Positions 56,601 through 64,000 of a DNA stretch of 64,000 bases are shown piece by piece. This DNA comes from Gloeocapsopsis dulcis (GTDB lineage Bacteria > Cyanobacteriota > Cyanobacteriia > Cyanobacteriales > Chroococcidiopsidaceae), in NCBI RefSeq assembly GCF_032163395.1, contig NZ_CP119968.1, positions 1,721,501 to 1,785,500 on the forward strand, in the 5' to 3' direction. The notes under the pieces are model-generated. The model did not search any database, was not told the origin of the DNA, and was given only the letters and a program-made list of their open reading frames with translations. Positions within the stretch are counted from its first letter, which is position 1. Each line of letters opens with the position of its first letter. The translations under genes were made by a program, and so were the position numbers.

Positions 56601-58347
56601 TGGCGATACGGCGTCTTCAGCAATTAAGCAAGTCGCTTCAGGACGTTTTGGGGTGACACCAGAGTACTTGATGAATGCCAGGCAAATTGAAATTAAAATC
56701 GCCCAAGGAGCAAAACCAGGGGAAGGCGGTCAACTTCCTGGCAAAAAAGTCAGCTCGTACATTGCCATGCTGCGACGTTCTAAACCTGGGGTGACGCTCA
56801 TTTCTCCACCACCACACCACGATATTTATTCAATTGAAGACTTGGCACAGTTGATTTTTGACTTACACCAAATCAATCCTCAAGCTCAAGTATCTGTCAA
56901 GTTGGTTGCTGAAGTAGGTATCGGTACAGTTGCCGCAGGTGTTGCCAAAGCAAATGCAGATATCATCCAGATTTCAGGACATGACGGCGGTACAGGGGCA
57001 TCACCTTTATCTTCAATTAAACACGCAGGTGGTCCTTGGGAACTTGGATTAACCGAAGTGCATCGGGTGTTGATGGAAAATAAATTACGCGATCGCGTCG
57101 TATTGCGCGTTGACGGCGGCTTTAAGAGTGGCTGGGATGTCCTGATGGGAGCCTTAATGGGTGCTGAAGAATTCGGCTTTGGGTCGATTGCAATGATTGC
57201 GGAAGGCTGTATCATGGCACGCATTTGCCATACAAACAACTGTCCTGTTGGTGTTGCTAGTCAGAAAGAGGAACTGAGACAGCGCTTCCCTGGGATGGCA
57301 GAACACGTTGTTAATTTCTTCTACTTTATTGCGGAAGAAGTTCGCGGGCTGTTAGCAAAACTAGGCTACCGTTCGCTGACTGAAGTTATGGGACGTGCTG
57401 ATTTACTGAAAGTGCGAGAAGGCGTAAGATTGACAAAGACACAAACGCTGAACCTCGACTGTATTACACAGTTACCAGATACCAAGGAAGATCGCACTTG
57501 GCTCAGTCATGAAACAGTTCACAGTAATGGTCCTGTTCTAGATGACGAATTACTCGCCGATGCAGAAATTCAAGCAGCAATTCGCAATCAGTCTACTGTC
57601 ACCAAAAACTCAGAGATTGTGAATACAGATCGAACTGTAGGTGCAAGACTCGCAGGAGCGATCGCTGCTCAATATGGTAATACTGGCTTTGAAGGACAAA
57701 TCAATCTCAATTTCACAGGAAGCGTCGGACAAAGCTTTGGTGCATTTAACTTGCCTGGCATGATTTTGACACTTGAAGGCGAAGCTAACGATTACGTTGG
57801 TAAAGGAATGCACGGCGGGGAAATTATTATTAAACCCCCAGCAGAAGCAACTTATGCTCCCGATCAAAACGTGATTGTAGGTAATACTTGCTTGTATGGT
57901 GCCACAGGCGGAACTCTCTTTGCTAATGGCATTGCAGGCGAGCGCTTTGCGGTGCGCAATTCTAAAGGGACAGCAGTTATTGAAGGCGCAGGCGATCACT
58001 GCTGCGAATACATGACAGGTGGTGTTATTGTCGTCCTCGGTAAAGCTGGTAGAAACGTAGCTGCTGGAATGACCGGAGGTTTAGCATACTTCCTTGATGA
58101 AAATGGCAATTTCCCTGCGTTAGTTAATCCCGAAATTGTTAAACTGCAACGGGTAAGTAGCCCTGCCGGTGAGAAACAATTAAAAGATTTGATTGTCGCT
58201 CATGTGGAACGCACAAATTCACCCAAGGCAAAACAAATTCTGGAAAACTGGTCAGAGTATCTACCGCAGTTTTGGCAAGTTGTACCACCTTCGGAAGCCG
58301 ATAGCGCAGCAGCTGTTGCGGAGAAAGAGTTGAGTTCTGTGCAGTAG
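53629..58347 (+). CDS. gltB: Ferredoxin-dependent glutamate synthase, large subunit
   Basis: The enzyme converts glutamine and 2-oxoglutarate to two glutamates, completing nitrate assimilation. In 1572 residues a 38-residue propeptide precedes Cys39 ([11 protein letters not shown]), the amidotransferase nucleophile after cleavage. The central and FMN synthase domains follow, with 3Fe-4S ligands in [14 protein letters not shown] (about 1200). A C-terminal GXGXG beta-helix domain contains [14 protein letters not shown]. No small NADPH subunit gene is adjacent. Its 640-bp leader is repeat-rich. Confidence 0.96.
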   Translation: MNNQQMNQNQRNEVSQNSETPLSSTYVGPRWLVEERDACGVGFIAHCENQASHEIVEKALAALACLEHRGGCSADQDSGDGAGLMAAIPWELLSQWVQQQEHQMPHPENCAVGMLFLPQEDALADIVRRTVENVVAQEDLTVLGWRVVPVKPQLLGIQARENQPQIEQVLIASKNKTGDALERQLYITRKKISKALEATSEVKDGENFYVCSFSSRTIVYKGMVRSAVLGEFYTDLRNPAYQSAFAVYHRRFSTNTMPKWPLAQPMRLLGHNGEINTLLGNINWMMAREADLTHPVWEDRFDVLKPIVDVDNSDSATLDNVLELLVRSGRSPLEALMIMVPEAYLNQPDLENYPDIIDFYEYYSGIQEAWDGPALLVFSDGKKVGATLDRNGLRPARYSLTKDGYIVVASEAGVIDLPEADIVEKGRLGPGQMIAVDLESHEILKNWEIKQRIAQEKPYGKWLNEYRVVGNTDTLNLDTQAAFGGEEDTTKNLSSTPLPQNLNPKTALLRSQIAFGYTTEDVEMVIQPMASEGKEPTFCMGDDIPLAVLSERPHLLYDYFKQRFAQVTNPPIDALRESLVMSLKMELGERGNLLEVKPEYAKRLKLGSPVLQAEDLIAVQQSGFACAKLSTLFEIATGPQGLEVAVRKLCEQAAAAVKDGNEILILSDRPDSKLSEELSYIPPLLAIGAVHHHLIRQGLRMKASLVVDTAQCWSTHHFACLIGYGASAVCPYLALETVRSWWSDPKTQQFMERGKIAAITLDQALNNYRKAVEAGILKILSKMGISLLTSYQGAQIFEAIGIAQDLLELGFRGTTSRLGGLSTSELAQEVLSFHQRAFPELTVKKLENFGFVQYRPGGEYHMNSPELAKALHKAIADQKNYDHYEVYRQLLEHRPVTALRDLLDFSSDRAPIAKDEVESIAEIVQRFCTGGMSLGALSREAHETLAIAMNRIGGKSNSGEGGEDPVRYHVLDDVDEQGHSALLPHLKGLKNGDTASSAIKQVASGRFGVTPEYLMNARQIEIKIAQGAKPGEGGQLPGKKVSSYIAMLRRSKPGVTLISPPPHHDIYSIEDLAQLIFDLHQINPQAQVSVKLVAEVGIGTVAAGVAKANADIIQISGHDGGTGASPLSSIKHAGGPWELGLTEVHRVLMENKLRDRVVLRVDGGFKSGWDVLMGALMGAEEFGFGSIAMIAEGCIMARICHTNNCPVGVASQKEELRQRFPGMAEHVVNFFYFIAEEVRGLLAKLGYRSLTEVMGRADLLKVREGVRLTKTQTLNLDCITQLPDTKEDRTWLSHETVHSNGPVLDDELLADAEIQAAIRNQSTVTKNSEIVNTDRTVGARLAGAIAAQYGNTGFEGQINLNFTGSVGQSFGAFNLPGMILTLEGEANDYVGKGMHGGEIIIKPPAEATYAPDQNVIVGNTCLYGATGGTLFANGIAGERFAVRNSKGTAVIEGAGDHCCEYMTGGVIVVLGKAGRNVAAGMTGGLAYFLDENGNFPALVNPEIVKLQRVSSPAGEKQLKDLIVAHVERTNSPKAKQILENWSEYLPQFWQVVPPSEADSAAAVAEKELSSVQ

Positions 58348-58367
58348 AACTAAGCTGGGGGAGCACA

Positions 58368-58430
58368 GGGAGTTATGAGTTATGAGTGTTGAGTTATGAG
58401 TTATTTTCTTCAATTCAAAATTCAAAACTA
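58368..58430. repeat. TGAGTT-rich dispersed repeat after gltB
   Basis: GAGTTATGAGTTATGAGTGT and GAGTTATGAGTT precede CAATTCAAAATTCAAAAC. It matches the blocks after the Rrf2 and pheA genes. Confidence 0.75.
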
Positions 58431-58450
58431 ATCACTCGCCCCTCACCCCT

Positions 58451-60694
58451 TTATGTGTTTCGAGTTTGGGGTTTGTAGTAATAGTAATTGTACGGTGCAA
58501 CGTCGTAATTTTTGACACCATGGCAGACTGTACCCAAGACTGTTGCTGGAGACATTTTTAAGCGATCTAAGGCTTGTGCGAGGAGCGAACGATCTGTTTT
58601 GCCCATACGCACAACTAAGATAAGTCCTGCGGTATGGGGAGCAATAATACTACTATCCGCAAGTCCTACCATTGGTGGTGTGTCGTAGATAACGAGGTCA
58701 AATTTTTGTCGCAGTTGTGCCATAATTTGCTGCATCTTAGCAGAAGAGAGCAGCTTGACAGGATCGGGAGGAATGGGACCTGAAGTTAAGACATAGAGAT
58801 TTTCCCATAAAGGCGATCGCACAATGGCATCGTCAACAGGTAAGTTGGTTGTAATGACATTACTCAGTCCAGTCTCGTTCGCTAAACTTAGTTTGTTATG
58901 AAGTTGAGGTAGACGCAGATCTGTATCAACAAGTAAAACTCTTTGCCCCAGAGCAGCTGCAGCTTGTGCTAGGTGAACAGCTACGGTAGATTTACCATCA
59001 GCATGAGATGCTGAGCTAATGACTAAAGAATGAATTGGAGTATCAGAACCTAAAAAGTTGATATTGGTATGTAATGAGCGAAATGCCTCTAAGAAGGGAA
59101 AATAGCTTTCATTTTGAGTATTACTAAAGCTATCAAGCAATAGTTGAATACCTTCGGGTTTTTTGATGACTTCAAGTTCCGCTGCTGGTGCAACTTGTGT
59201 CAGCGATTTACGGAAAGGAATTGTCCCCAGCAAAGGTAGTTTTGTAACTTCTTTAAGATCGTCAGGAGAATGAAAAACATTATCTAAGCGTTCTGCTAGT
59301 AATGCAGCGCCCATTCCTGCTAGTAAGCCTGCAACGGTACCTAAGATGAGATTGCGTTTGATATTTGGCGAAATTGGATCTTCTTGGGTTAGCTGAGGGG
59401 CAGCGATCGTTTGCCAAGGAATTTCCTTTTGGGCAGTTTCAATTTGCAGCGACTCGCGTTTTTCTAAAAAGCGATTTAAACTTTCAGTTGCAACTTTCAA
59501 TTCGCGTTGCAAGTCGGTATATTGTCGTGCTAAAGTCGGCAGTTGTTGAATTTGTTGATTGAGATTATTATCAGCTTGGGCAATTTGAGCAGCACGGACT
59601 TCTAAACCAGAAATTTGATTTGAGACTTCAACTAATTTATTGCTTAAAACTCGCTTGGCTTCTTGACGTAAGACAGGAAGTAAGTTTGCGCGCTTTTGAC
59701 GCAAAGTTAGTAAGGCTGGGCTATCTTCTTGAAAACGAGTTGATTCAGCAGCAATTTGACTATCTACCTCTCGTAGTTGCCCGACTAAGTTTTGATATAC
59801 AGTAGATGAATTTAAAGCTTGTGATGCTTCTGATTGATCTTGCAAGTTAGTATACAAAGCTGCACTTTCAGCAAGTTGTGCACCTGCTCGACTTTGCAAT
59901 GCTGCGTATAAGGCACGAGTTTCTGCTAAGGCTTTTTGGGTTTCGAGCCGCTGTAGCTTAATAGTGCTAACTTGTTGCGATAATTGTTCGGCTTTAACTT
60001 CTGGGTCGATAAAATTGTATTCTTGACGAAATTGTTGTAGTTGTCGTTGTAAGCTGTTGACTCGCTCTTGTAATTGGGGCATTTGGTCATCAACAAATTG
60101 AATTCCTTGCCGTAAATTTGTTTGTCGTTCTTGTAAACTGTATCGCAAAAATCCTGCGGCTAATTGTTGGAGGATATATTCAATTTTTTGAGGATCGGAA
60201 TCTTGATAGCGAACGTCAAGAATTTTAGTTTCTTGAAAGCGGTTAATCCTCAGATTGTCGAGTAAAGAAGCGTAATTAGTATTAGGATAGCGCGTGGCAA
60301 TTTCCTGAATCAAGGGAGCCATTAATTCAGGACTACGTAAAACTTGAATTTGCGTGTCGTAATCCAATCCTTCTTTTTGAACTACAGTATTAACCCCAGG
60401 AATTTGAGTTAATCCGTCTAGCTTACTTTCTGCGGTTACAGGTTCAACTAAAAGTTGAAAGCCACCTTCATACTTCGGCTGACGGGTAAAAGTCCAAAAA
60501 CCTACACTAGCTGATAAGGCGATCGCAACGCTACCAAGAACGAGTGCCCGACGACGAATGAGTGCTAAAAGCTGCCGCAGATCCCATTCATCAGTTGTAT
60601 CAAGAATTGGAAAAGGAGTATTGATAATAGGTAGCAGTGGCTGTGGATGTTTACCATTACCATTCTTTCCGATTTGCTTTAATTGTTCTTCCAT
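58451..60694 (-). CDS. Wzc-type polysaccharide co-polymerase and tyrosine autokinase
   Basis: A 747-residue membrane protein that controls exopolysaccharide chain export. Two membrane helices (about 50-68 and 448-468) enclose a Wzz/coiled-coil region with very Gln-rich helices. The cytoplasmic kinase has a Walker A SSASHADGKSTVAVHLAQAA, a Walker A' in VLLVDTDLRLP and Walker B LVIYDTPPMVGLAD. A tyrosine cluster ends the protein (PYNYYYYKP). It is upstream-adjacent to glycosyltransferase genes of the same strand. Confidence 0.9.
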   Translation of the reverse strand: MEEQLKQIGKNGNGKHPQPLLPIINTPFPILDTTDEWDLRQLLALIRRRALVLGSVAIALSASVGFWTFTRQPKYEGGFQLLVEPVTAESKLDGLTQIPGVNTVVQKEGLDYDTQIQVLRSPELMAPLIQEIATRYPNTNYASLLDNLRINRFQETKILDVRYQDSDPQKIEYILQQLAAGFLRYSLQERQTNLRQGIQFVDDQMPQLQERVNSLQRQLQQFRQEYNFIDPEVKAEQLSQQVSTIKLQRLETQKALAETRALYAALQSRAGAQLAESAALYTNLQDQSEASQALNSSTVYQNLVGQLREVDSQIAAESTRFQEDSPALLTLRQKRANLLPVLRQEAKRVLSNKLVEVSNQISGLEVRAAQIAQADNNLNQQIQQLPTLARQYTDLQRELKVATESLNRFLEKRESLQIETAQKEIPWQTIAAPQLTQEDPISPNIKRNLILGTVAGLLAGMGAALLAERLDNVFHSPDDLKEVTKLPLLGTIPFRKSLTQVAPAAELEVIKKPEGIQLLLDSFSNTQNESYFPFLEAFRSLHTNINFLGSDTPIHSLVISSASHADGKSTVAVHLAQAAAALGQRVLLVDTDLRLPQLHNKLSLANETGLSNVITTNLPVDDAIVRSPLWENLYVLTSGPIPPDPVKLLSSAKMQQIMAQLRQKFDLVIYDTPPMVGLADSSIIAPHTAGLILVVRMGKTDRSLLAQALDRLKMSPATVLGTVCHGVKNYDVAPYNYYYYKPQTRNT

Positions 60695-60761
60695 AAAAAG
60701 TTAACGTCCTCTCACTAACTTGCAAAATAATTATTAGCAGTTGCTATCTTCAAATTTACTT

Positions 60762-62117
60762 TTAGCTTCTTTGACTTACGGTGTTGTATTTCTCTGCTGC
60801 TTTGTTCTTCTGTGTTTCCACTGCGTTACTCAAGACTTTTGAGTATTGTTTAGCAATAATTTCTGGGGTAAAATTAGACTGAAGATATTTTCTACCAGCA
60901 ATACCCATTTGTTCTGATAAATAACTATCGTTAGCAAGACGACGAATAAACACTGTTAAACCATCTGCATCGCCATTACTAAAAGCTGCACCACAATTCG
61001 CTTCAGAGAGAAGCGATCGCAAATAAGAATTAGACTCACAAATTGCTGCAACAGGACGCCCAGCAGCTAAAATACCATACAGCTTACTAGGAGCCACAAT
61101 TCCTTCCATACCAGGGCTAATACTAACTAGGGATAGATCGCACGCAGTCAGTGAATAAGGAAGATCTTGTTTGTCTTGATAAGGTAAAAATTGACAATTA
61201 CTTAAACCTAATTTCTTGACTTGTTCAATACAACTTTGCCTTTTAGCTCCGCCACCAATAAAAACAAACTGAATAGACTCATCTTCAAGTTGTCGAGCTG
61301 CTGCTAAAATAGTATCCATTTCATGGCAGCGTCCCATATTACCTGAGTACAAAACTGTGAATTTTTTCACTAAATCGTATTTGAGAGCAAACCAATTATT
61401 CTGCTTAGCAATCGGTATAATCCAGCTAGGATTAGCCCAGTTATGAACAATTGAAATTTTATTGCTAGCTTCAGGACATTTAGCCGTCACTCTATCTTTC
61501 ATAGTAGAACTGAGGACAATTAATCCGTCAGCTTTTTGCCAAACTTTTTTGTTGATCCAATCCCACGTTTTGACGAGCAAGTTTTTAGATGAAACTACTT
61601 GAAGCTCTACAGCTACATCTGGATATAAATCATATAACAAACAAATATAGGGAGTACCAAAGCATAGCTTAGCAATATAACCAATAATTGGTAAGAAAGG
61701 TGGCGCACTTGTGAGTAGCAAAATATCGCCGCTACCGACATGTTTAATTATATGAAGTATGCAACGAATAAAGAATAGTAACCCATTAATAGCTTTACCG
61801 CGAATGCGAGCAGGAAAAAGACGCGAAGTACGCGATCGCTGTACTGAAACTCGATTTAATCTTTCTTTTGCTGGAGCAGAGGCTTTACGAAAAGCATACC
61901 CTGGCTGTCCCGTAAAAACTTGTACCTGAATACCAAGACGTCCTAATTGAACTGCTAGTTCTTCAATTAATTGCCCTGTTGCTGCGTAATCAGGTGGGTA
62001 GAACTGTGTGAAAATTGATAGCTGGAAATTCTTCTGCAGTTCAGAGGTGTTTTCATTACCTTGCTGTAATATATTGAAGTTCCCCAGATTTAGCCCTGGT
62101 GTATATCTTTCTAACAT
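60762..62117 (-). CDS. Glycosyltransferase family 4, WcaI-like
   Basis: A 451-residue GT4 protein. FTQFYPPDYAATGQLIEELA and VQVFTGQPGYAF start the N-terminal Rossmann domain. The C-terminal domain has VLYSGNMGRCHEMDTIL and the donor-binding SPGMEGIVAPSKLYGILAAG. It probably adds a sugar, possibly fucose, to a lipid-linked exopolysaccharide. It lies 67 bp upstream of the Wzc gene. Confidence 0.88.
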   Translation of the reverse strand: MLERYTPGLNLGNFNILQQGNENTSELQKNFQLSIFTQFYPPDYAATGQLIEELAVQLGRLGIQVQVFTGQPGYAFRKASAPAKERLNRVSVQRSRTSRLFPARIRGKAINGLLFFIRCILHIIKHVGSGDILLLTSAPPFLPIIGYIAKLCFGTPYICLLYDLYPDVAVELQVVSSKNLLVKTWDWINKKVWQKADGLIVLSSTMKDRVTAKCPEASNKISIVHNWANPSWIIPIAKQNNWFALKYDLVKKFTVLYSGNMGRCHEMDTILAAARQLEDESIQFVFIGGGAKRQSCIEQVKKLGLSNCQFLPYQDKQDLPYSLTACDLSLVSISPGMEGIVAPSKLYGILAAGRPVAAICESNSYLRSLLSEANCGAAFSNGDADGLTVFIRRLANDSYLSEQMGIAGRKYLQSNFTPEIIAKQYSKVLSNAVETQKNKAAEKYNTVSQRS

Positions 62118-62602
62118 TGGTTGTATAAATCCGATGGGTAACTAAAAAAGAATTAATTGAAGAAACACAGGGCAATTTTTCTTTAAATTGTTAGATACCT
62201 GACTCATAATTGCTATATTAAAGATTGAAGGTCACAAGTAATCTAGCGCTCTAGCTGCCGTTGATTCATCGGAAACTTTACGGAAAAACCTCTCAAGAAC
62301 TAAAATTTTTCCATTCGCTTTAGGTAAATTCACGGTAGTGTAATTAAGATTTCTGCTTTGTGAAGTGCAGCTAGCAGAAAAAATGGTCTTAATTTAGATT
62401 GCTAAAACTTAATTCATCAAAACTTACGTAGATTTCAGTGACTTTTTGTGTAAACTCTATATGTGAAAATCTTGTTTTACTGAGAAAAACTAATATTTAT
62501 TTAAGCTTTAGAATTAGGAATACTGTAAGCTGTAATTAAGTGAATCCGCACTAGTAAATTTACTGAGCAGTGCAAGAATCCCCTGGCGAAGTACTTTTTT
62601 TG
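62118..62602. other. Intergenic region in the exopolysaccharide cluster
   Basis: 485 bp of AT-rich DNA. No frame with family resemblance and no strong hairpin. It should hold the promoter for the glycosyltransferase. Confidence 0.5.
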
Positions 62603-63145
62603 CTATACAATGACCCGTTGTTTGATTGGTTGGGCGGGATTACCAGCATAAATTGTCATTGGTTCGAGCGATCGCCCAGCGACACTGCCAAGAGCTAATA
62701 CAGCACCTTGACCGATAGTAACACCAGGTCCAACAACAGCACGAGCAGCAATCCAGCTACCTTCGGCAATGTAAATTGCTGCAGGGATCAGTTTGAAATC
62801 AGGATCGCGCCAATCATGATTACCTGTGCAGAGATAGACATCTTGAGAAATGCAGACATGGCTTTCGATGTTAATCGGTGCAATATTATCGAGCCAAGCA
62901 TTTTCGCCAATCCAAGTGTAATCACCCACAGTTAATCGCCAAGGAAATTTTACTCGTACTCCAGGTTTAATGCGTACTTGTTGACCGATTTTGGCACCAA
63001 ATATCCGTAGCAATAAGACTTTAAGTGCAGCAAAAGGTAGCCAATGAGTGCGAAACAGCGGTTCTCCGAGAAAATACCATAAAAGTTGTTTCCATAGCGG
63101 AGCACCAGTGGTATAAGTATCGAGAGTGTATTGATCGAGACGCAT
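62603..63145 (-). CDS. wcaF: WcaF-type acyltransferase, left-handed beta-helix
   Basis: A 180-residue O-acetyltransferase. The N-terminal MRLDQYTLDTYTTGAPLWKQ and FGAKIGQQVRIKPGVRVKFP are typical of WcaF, followed by hexapeptide repeats (IGENAWLDNIAPINIESHVC, GPGVTIGQGAVLALGS) and the catalytic His in TGNHDW. It probably acetylates exopolysaccharide precursors. Confidence 0.88.
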   Translation of the reverse strand: MRLDQYTLDTYTTGAPLWKQLLWYFLGEPLFRTHWLPFAALKVLLLRIFGAKIGQQVRIKPGVRVKFPWRLTVGDYTWIGENAWLDNIAPINIESHVCISQDVYLCTGNHDWRDPDFKLIPAAIYIAEGSWIAARAVVGPGVTIGQGAVLALGSVAGRSLEPMTIYAGNPAQPIKQRVIV

Positions 63146-63214
63146 ACTAAGTGGGTATTTGGGATAGCAGATATATTCTGACTCAAGATTTTACCAACTG
63201 CTGAACAAGGCATC

Positions 63215-63367
63215 ATGTGTGTAACCTTGTGCCAGTCTATAACTAATATGTTTACTTTGATTGCCGTTGTTCGGCTTGATGAGCGCACGGGAAACATCTT
63301 CATTTTAGCTGGCGATAATATACAAATAGAGATTTTTCGTAATGACCGTCGAAGGTTTTTGGAATGA
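63215..63367 (+). CDS. DUF6888-like small protein
   Basis: A short frame from ATG 63215 gives 50 residues: MCVTLCQSITNMFTLIAVVR, then LDERTGNIFILAGDNIQIEI and FRNDRRRFLE. I recognise RTGNIFILAG as the core of the small cyanobacterial DUF6888 family. In-frame codons upstream read PTAEQGI, a typical family N-terminus, so a non-standard start a few codons earlier is possible. Its stop overlaps the next ATG by four bases (ATGA). Function is unknown. Confidence 0.72.
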   Translation: MCVTLCQSITNMFTLIAVVRLDERTGNIFILAGDNIQIEIFRNDRRRFLE

Positions 63368-63573
63368 AACCTAGCTTTGAAAATATGTCGAAGGCAGAGT
63401 TAAGAGCTTATCTAGTTGCTCATCCTAACGATCAGGAAGCATTTTATGCCTTTGTTGACCGCTTTACATTTGATGCAACTTCTGAAATTTATGATACGCC
63501 TCAATCTTCGGTTGAGGTGGAGAAAGTAGCAGCATTGATTCGCCATAAGGTTGAACAGGCAAAAAATAGTTAG
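63364..63573 (+). CDS. DUF6887-like small protein
   Basis: A 69-residue protein: MKPSFENMSKAELRAYLVAH, NDQEAFYAFVDRF and a C-terminal helix EKVAALIRHKVEQAK. This matches the DUF6887 type, where the N-terminal helix-PxDxEAFxxxxDR pattern is conserved. It overlaps DUF6888 by 4 bp, so both are translated from one message. The function is not known; the pair has the size of a toxin-antitoxin or adaptor couple. Confidence 0.75.
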   Translation: MKPSFENMSKAELRAYLVAHPNDQEAFYAFVDRFTFDATSEIYDTPQSSVEVEKVAALIRHKVEQAKNS

Positions 63574-63662
63574 TATGCGATCGCACATTGTATAGGAATA
63601 ATACTTCTTATCCTGCTGAGGAAACTTCATTGATAGCTCATCACTCTATTTACGATGCAACT

Positions 63663-64000
63663 TCAGTGACTCCTTGAGTGCTGCTCTAACCAAGTCTGTA
63701 AGTCAGAGGCATCAGTAAAGTCTAATAAAGCTTCGCCTAATGTTTCTAACTGCACAAGTGACAAACTACGAATCTGTGCTTGTAACGTAGAATCCATCGC
63801 ACCAATACGGCGATTGAGTTGGCGGAGAATGAGTGAGATTGCTTCTTCTTGTCTACCTTCTTGTCTACCTTCTTGTTTACCTTCTTGTTTACCTTCTTGT
63901 TTACCTTCTTGTCTACCTTGTTCAATACCACGTTCCATCCAACTGGTGACAATTTCCATGACTTCCTCCTGTTGAACTGATCCCAGTGTACTCAGTTGTG
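63663..64000 (-). CDS. Rpn/PD-(D/E)XK family protein, C-terminal part, DUF4351
   Basis: The frame stays open to the right edge, so the true start is outside. Visible residues are QLSTLGSVQQEEVMEIVTSW, a hydrophilic repeat region of GKQE/GRQE units, and the DUF4351 domain (ISLILRQLNRRIGAMDSTLQ, LETLGEALLDFTDASDLQTW). The N-terminal nuclease domain of the Rpn family is expected beyond 64000. RecA-independent recombination is the role shown for Rpn relatives, not shown here. Confidence 0.82.
   Translation of the reverse strand, partial: QLSTLGSVQQEEVMEIVTSWMERGIEQGRQEGKQEGKQEGKQEGRQEGRQEEAISLILRQLNRRIGAMDSTLQAQIRSLSLVQLETLGEALLDFTDASDLQTWLEQHSRSH
63845..63916 (-). repeat. Six tandem 12-bp repeats within the Rpn-like gene
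   Basis: Units of CTTCTTGTCTAC or CTTCTTGTTTAC repeat six times in frame, encoding GKQE/GRQE. Copy-number change would not alter the frame. Confidence 0.9.

Noticed and set aside
63845-63916. Regular repeat resembling a CRISPR array
   Set aside because: Units are 12 bp without spacers and are translated in frame.

Overview
The window is chromosomal DNA from a cyanobacterium. The evidence is psbM, a stand-alone carotenoid-binding helical domain, a ferredoxin-type glutamate synthase, SLH-OprB porins, DUF3318 and CGLD27 proteins, an oxygenic-type plant-like ferredoxin, and very frequent GCGATCGC (HIP1) octamers. The mix fits a filamentous or Chroococcidiopsis/Gloeocapsa-like lineage, but that placement is inference. 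I see no prophage, insertion sequence, CRISPR array or rRNA.

Layout. 1-1161: cobA (runs off the left edge) with an overlapping TPR membrane protein. 1758-2213: a helical carotenoid protein. 2321-5749: an ergothioneine cluster in the order egtC-egtB-egtD. 5766-9568: an unknown protein, a thioredoxin-fold lumenal protein and a nitrate permease with a long leader. 9569-16022: an alpha/beta hydrolase, then an RND efflux pump with lipoprotein adaptor and a divergent PadR regulator. 16214-20316: a 2Fe-2S ferredoxin, psbM, a tandem universal stress protein and an SLH porin. 20518-22817: an Rrf2 regulator, cysteine synthase and a J-domain protein. 22846-26059: a YdcF protein, a two-domain PTPS/QueD protein, a methyltransferase and an MscL with a zinc ribbon. 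26634-31770: an M1 aminopeptidase with HEAT repeats, pyrE, a HAD phosphatase, then a decayed patch (GNAT remnant, ABM monooxygenase, antitoxin with a gutted mazF). 32056-38146: an ABC1 kinase, a small membrane protein, two DUF697 GTPases and an SDR. 38198-38274: initiator tRNA-Met. 38315-44346: an asparaginase, CGLD27-rsfS-yqeK, queE, a DUF3318 protein, pheA and a LON-domain protein. 44511-49629: the str operon (rpsL-rpsG-fusA-tuf-rpsJ, minus strand). 49782-52834: an IscA-like carrier, a cupin and a phosphodiester glycosidase. 53629-58347: glutamate synthase. 58451-63145: exopolysaccharide genes (tyrosine autokinase, glycosyltransferase, WcaF-type acetyltransferase). 63215-64000: a DUF6888/DUF6887 gene pair and the end of an Rpn/DUF4351 gene that leaves the window.

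How parts relate. Nitrogen assimilation is represented by the nitrate permease and glutamate synthase. Redox and sulfur metabolism are represented by ergothioneine synthesis, cysteine synthase with a neighbouring Rrf2 regulator, and the ferredoxin. queE and the PTPS/QueD gene could supply two steps of 7-deazaguanine synthesis although they lie about 17 kb apart. Most of the window is ordinary core genome. The least explained parts are the palindrome-rich 640-bp leader of glutamate synthase, the degenerate first half of the PTPS protein, the zinc-ribbon MscL, the DUF6888/DUF6887 pair, and several families of short intergenic hairpin repeats.
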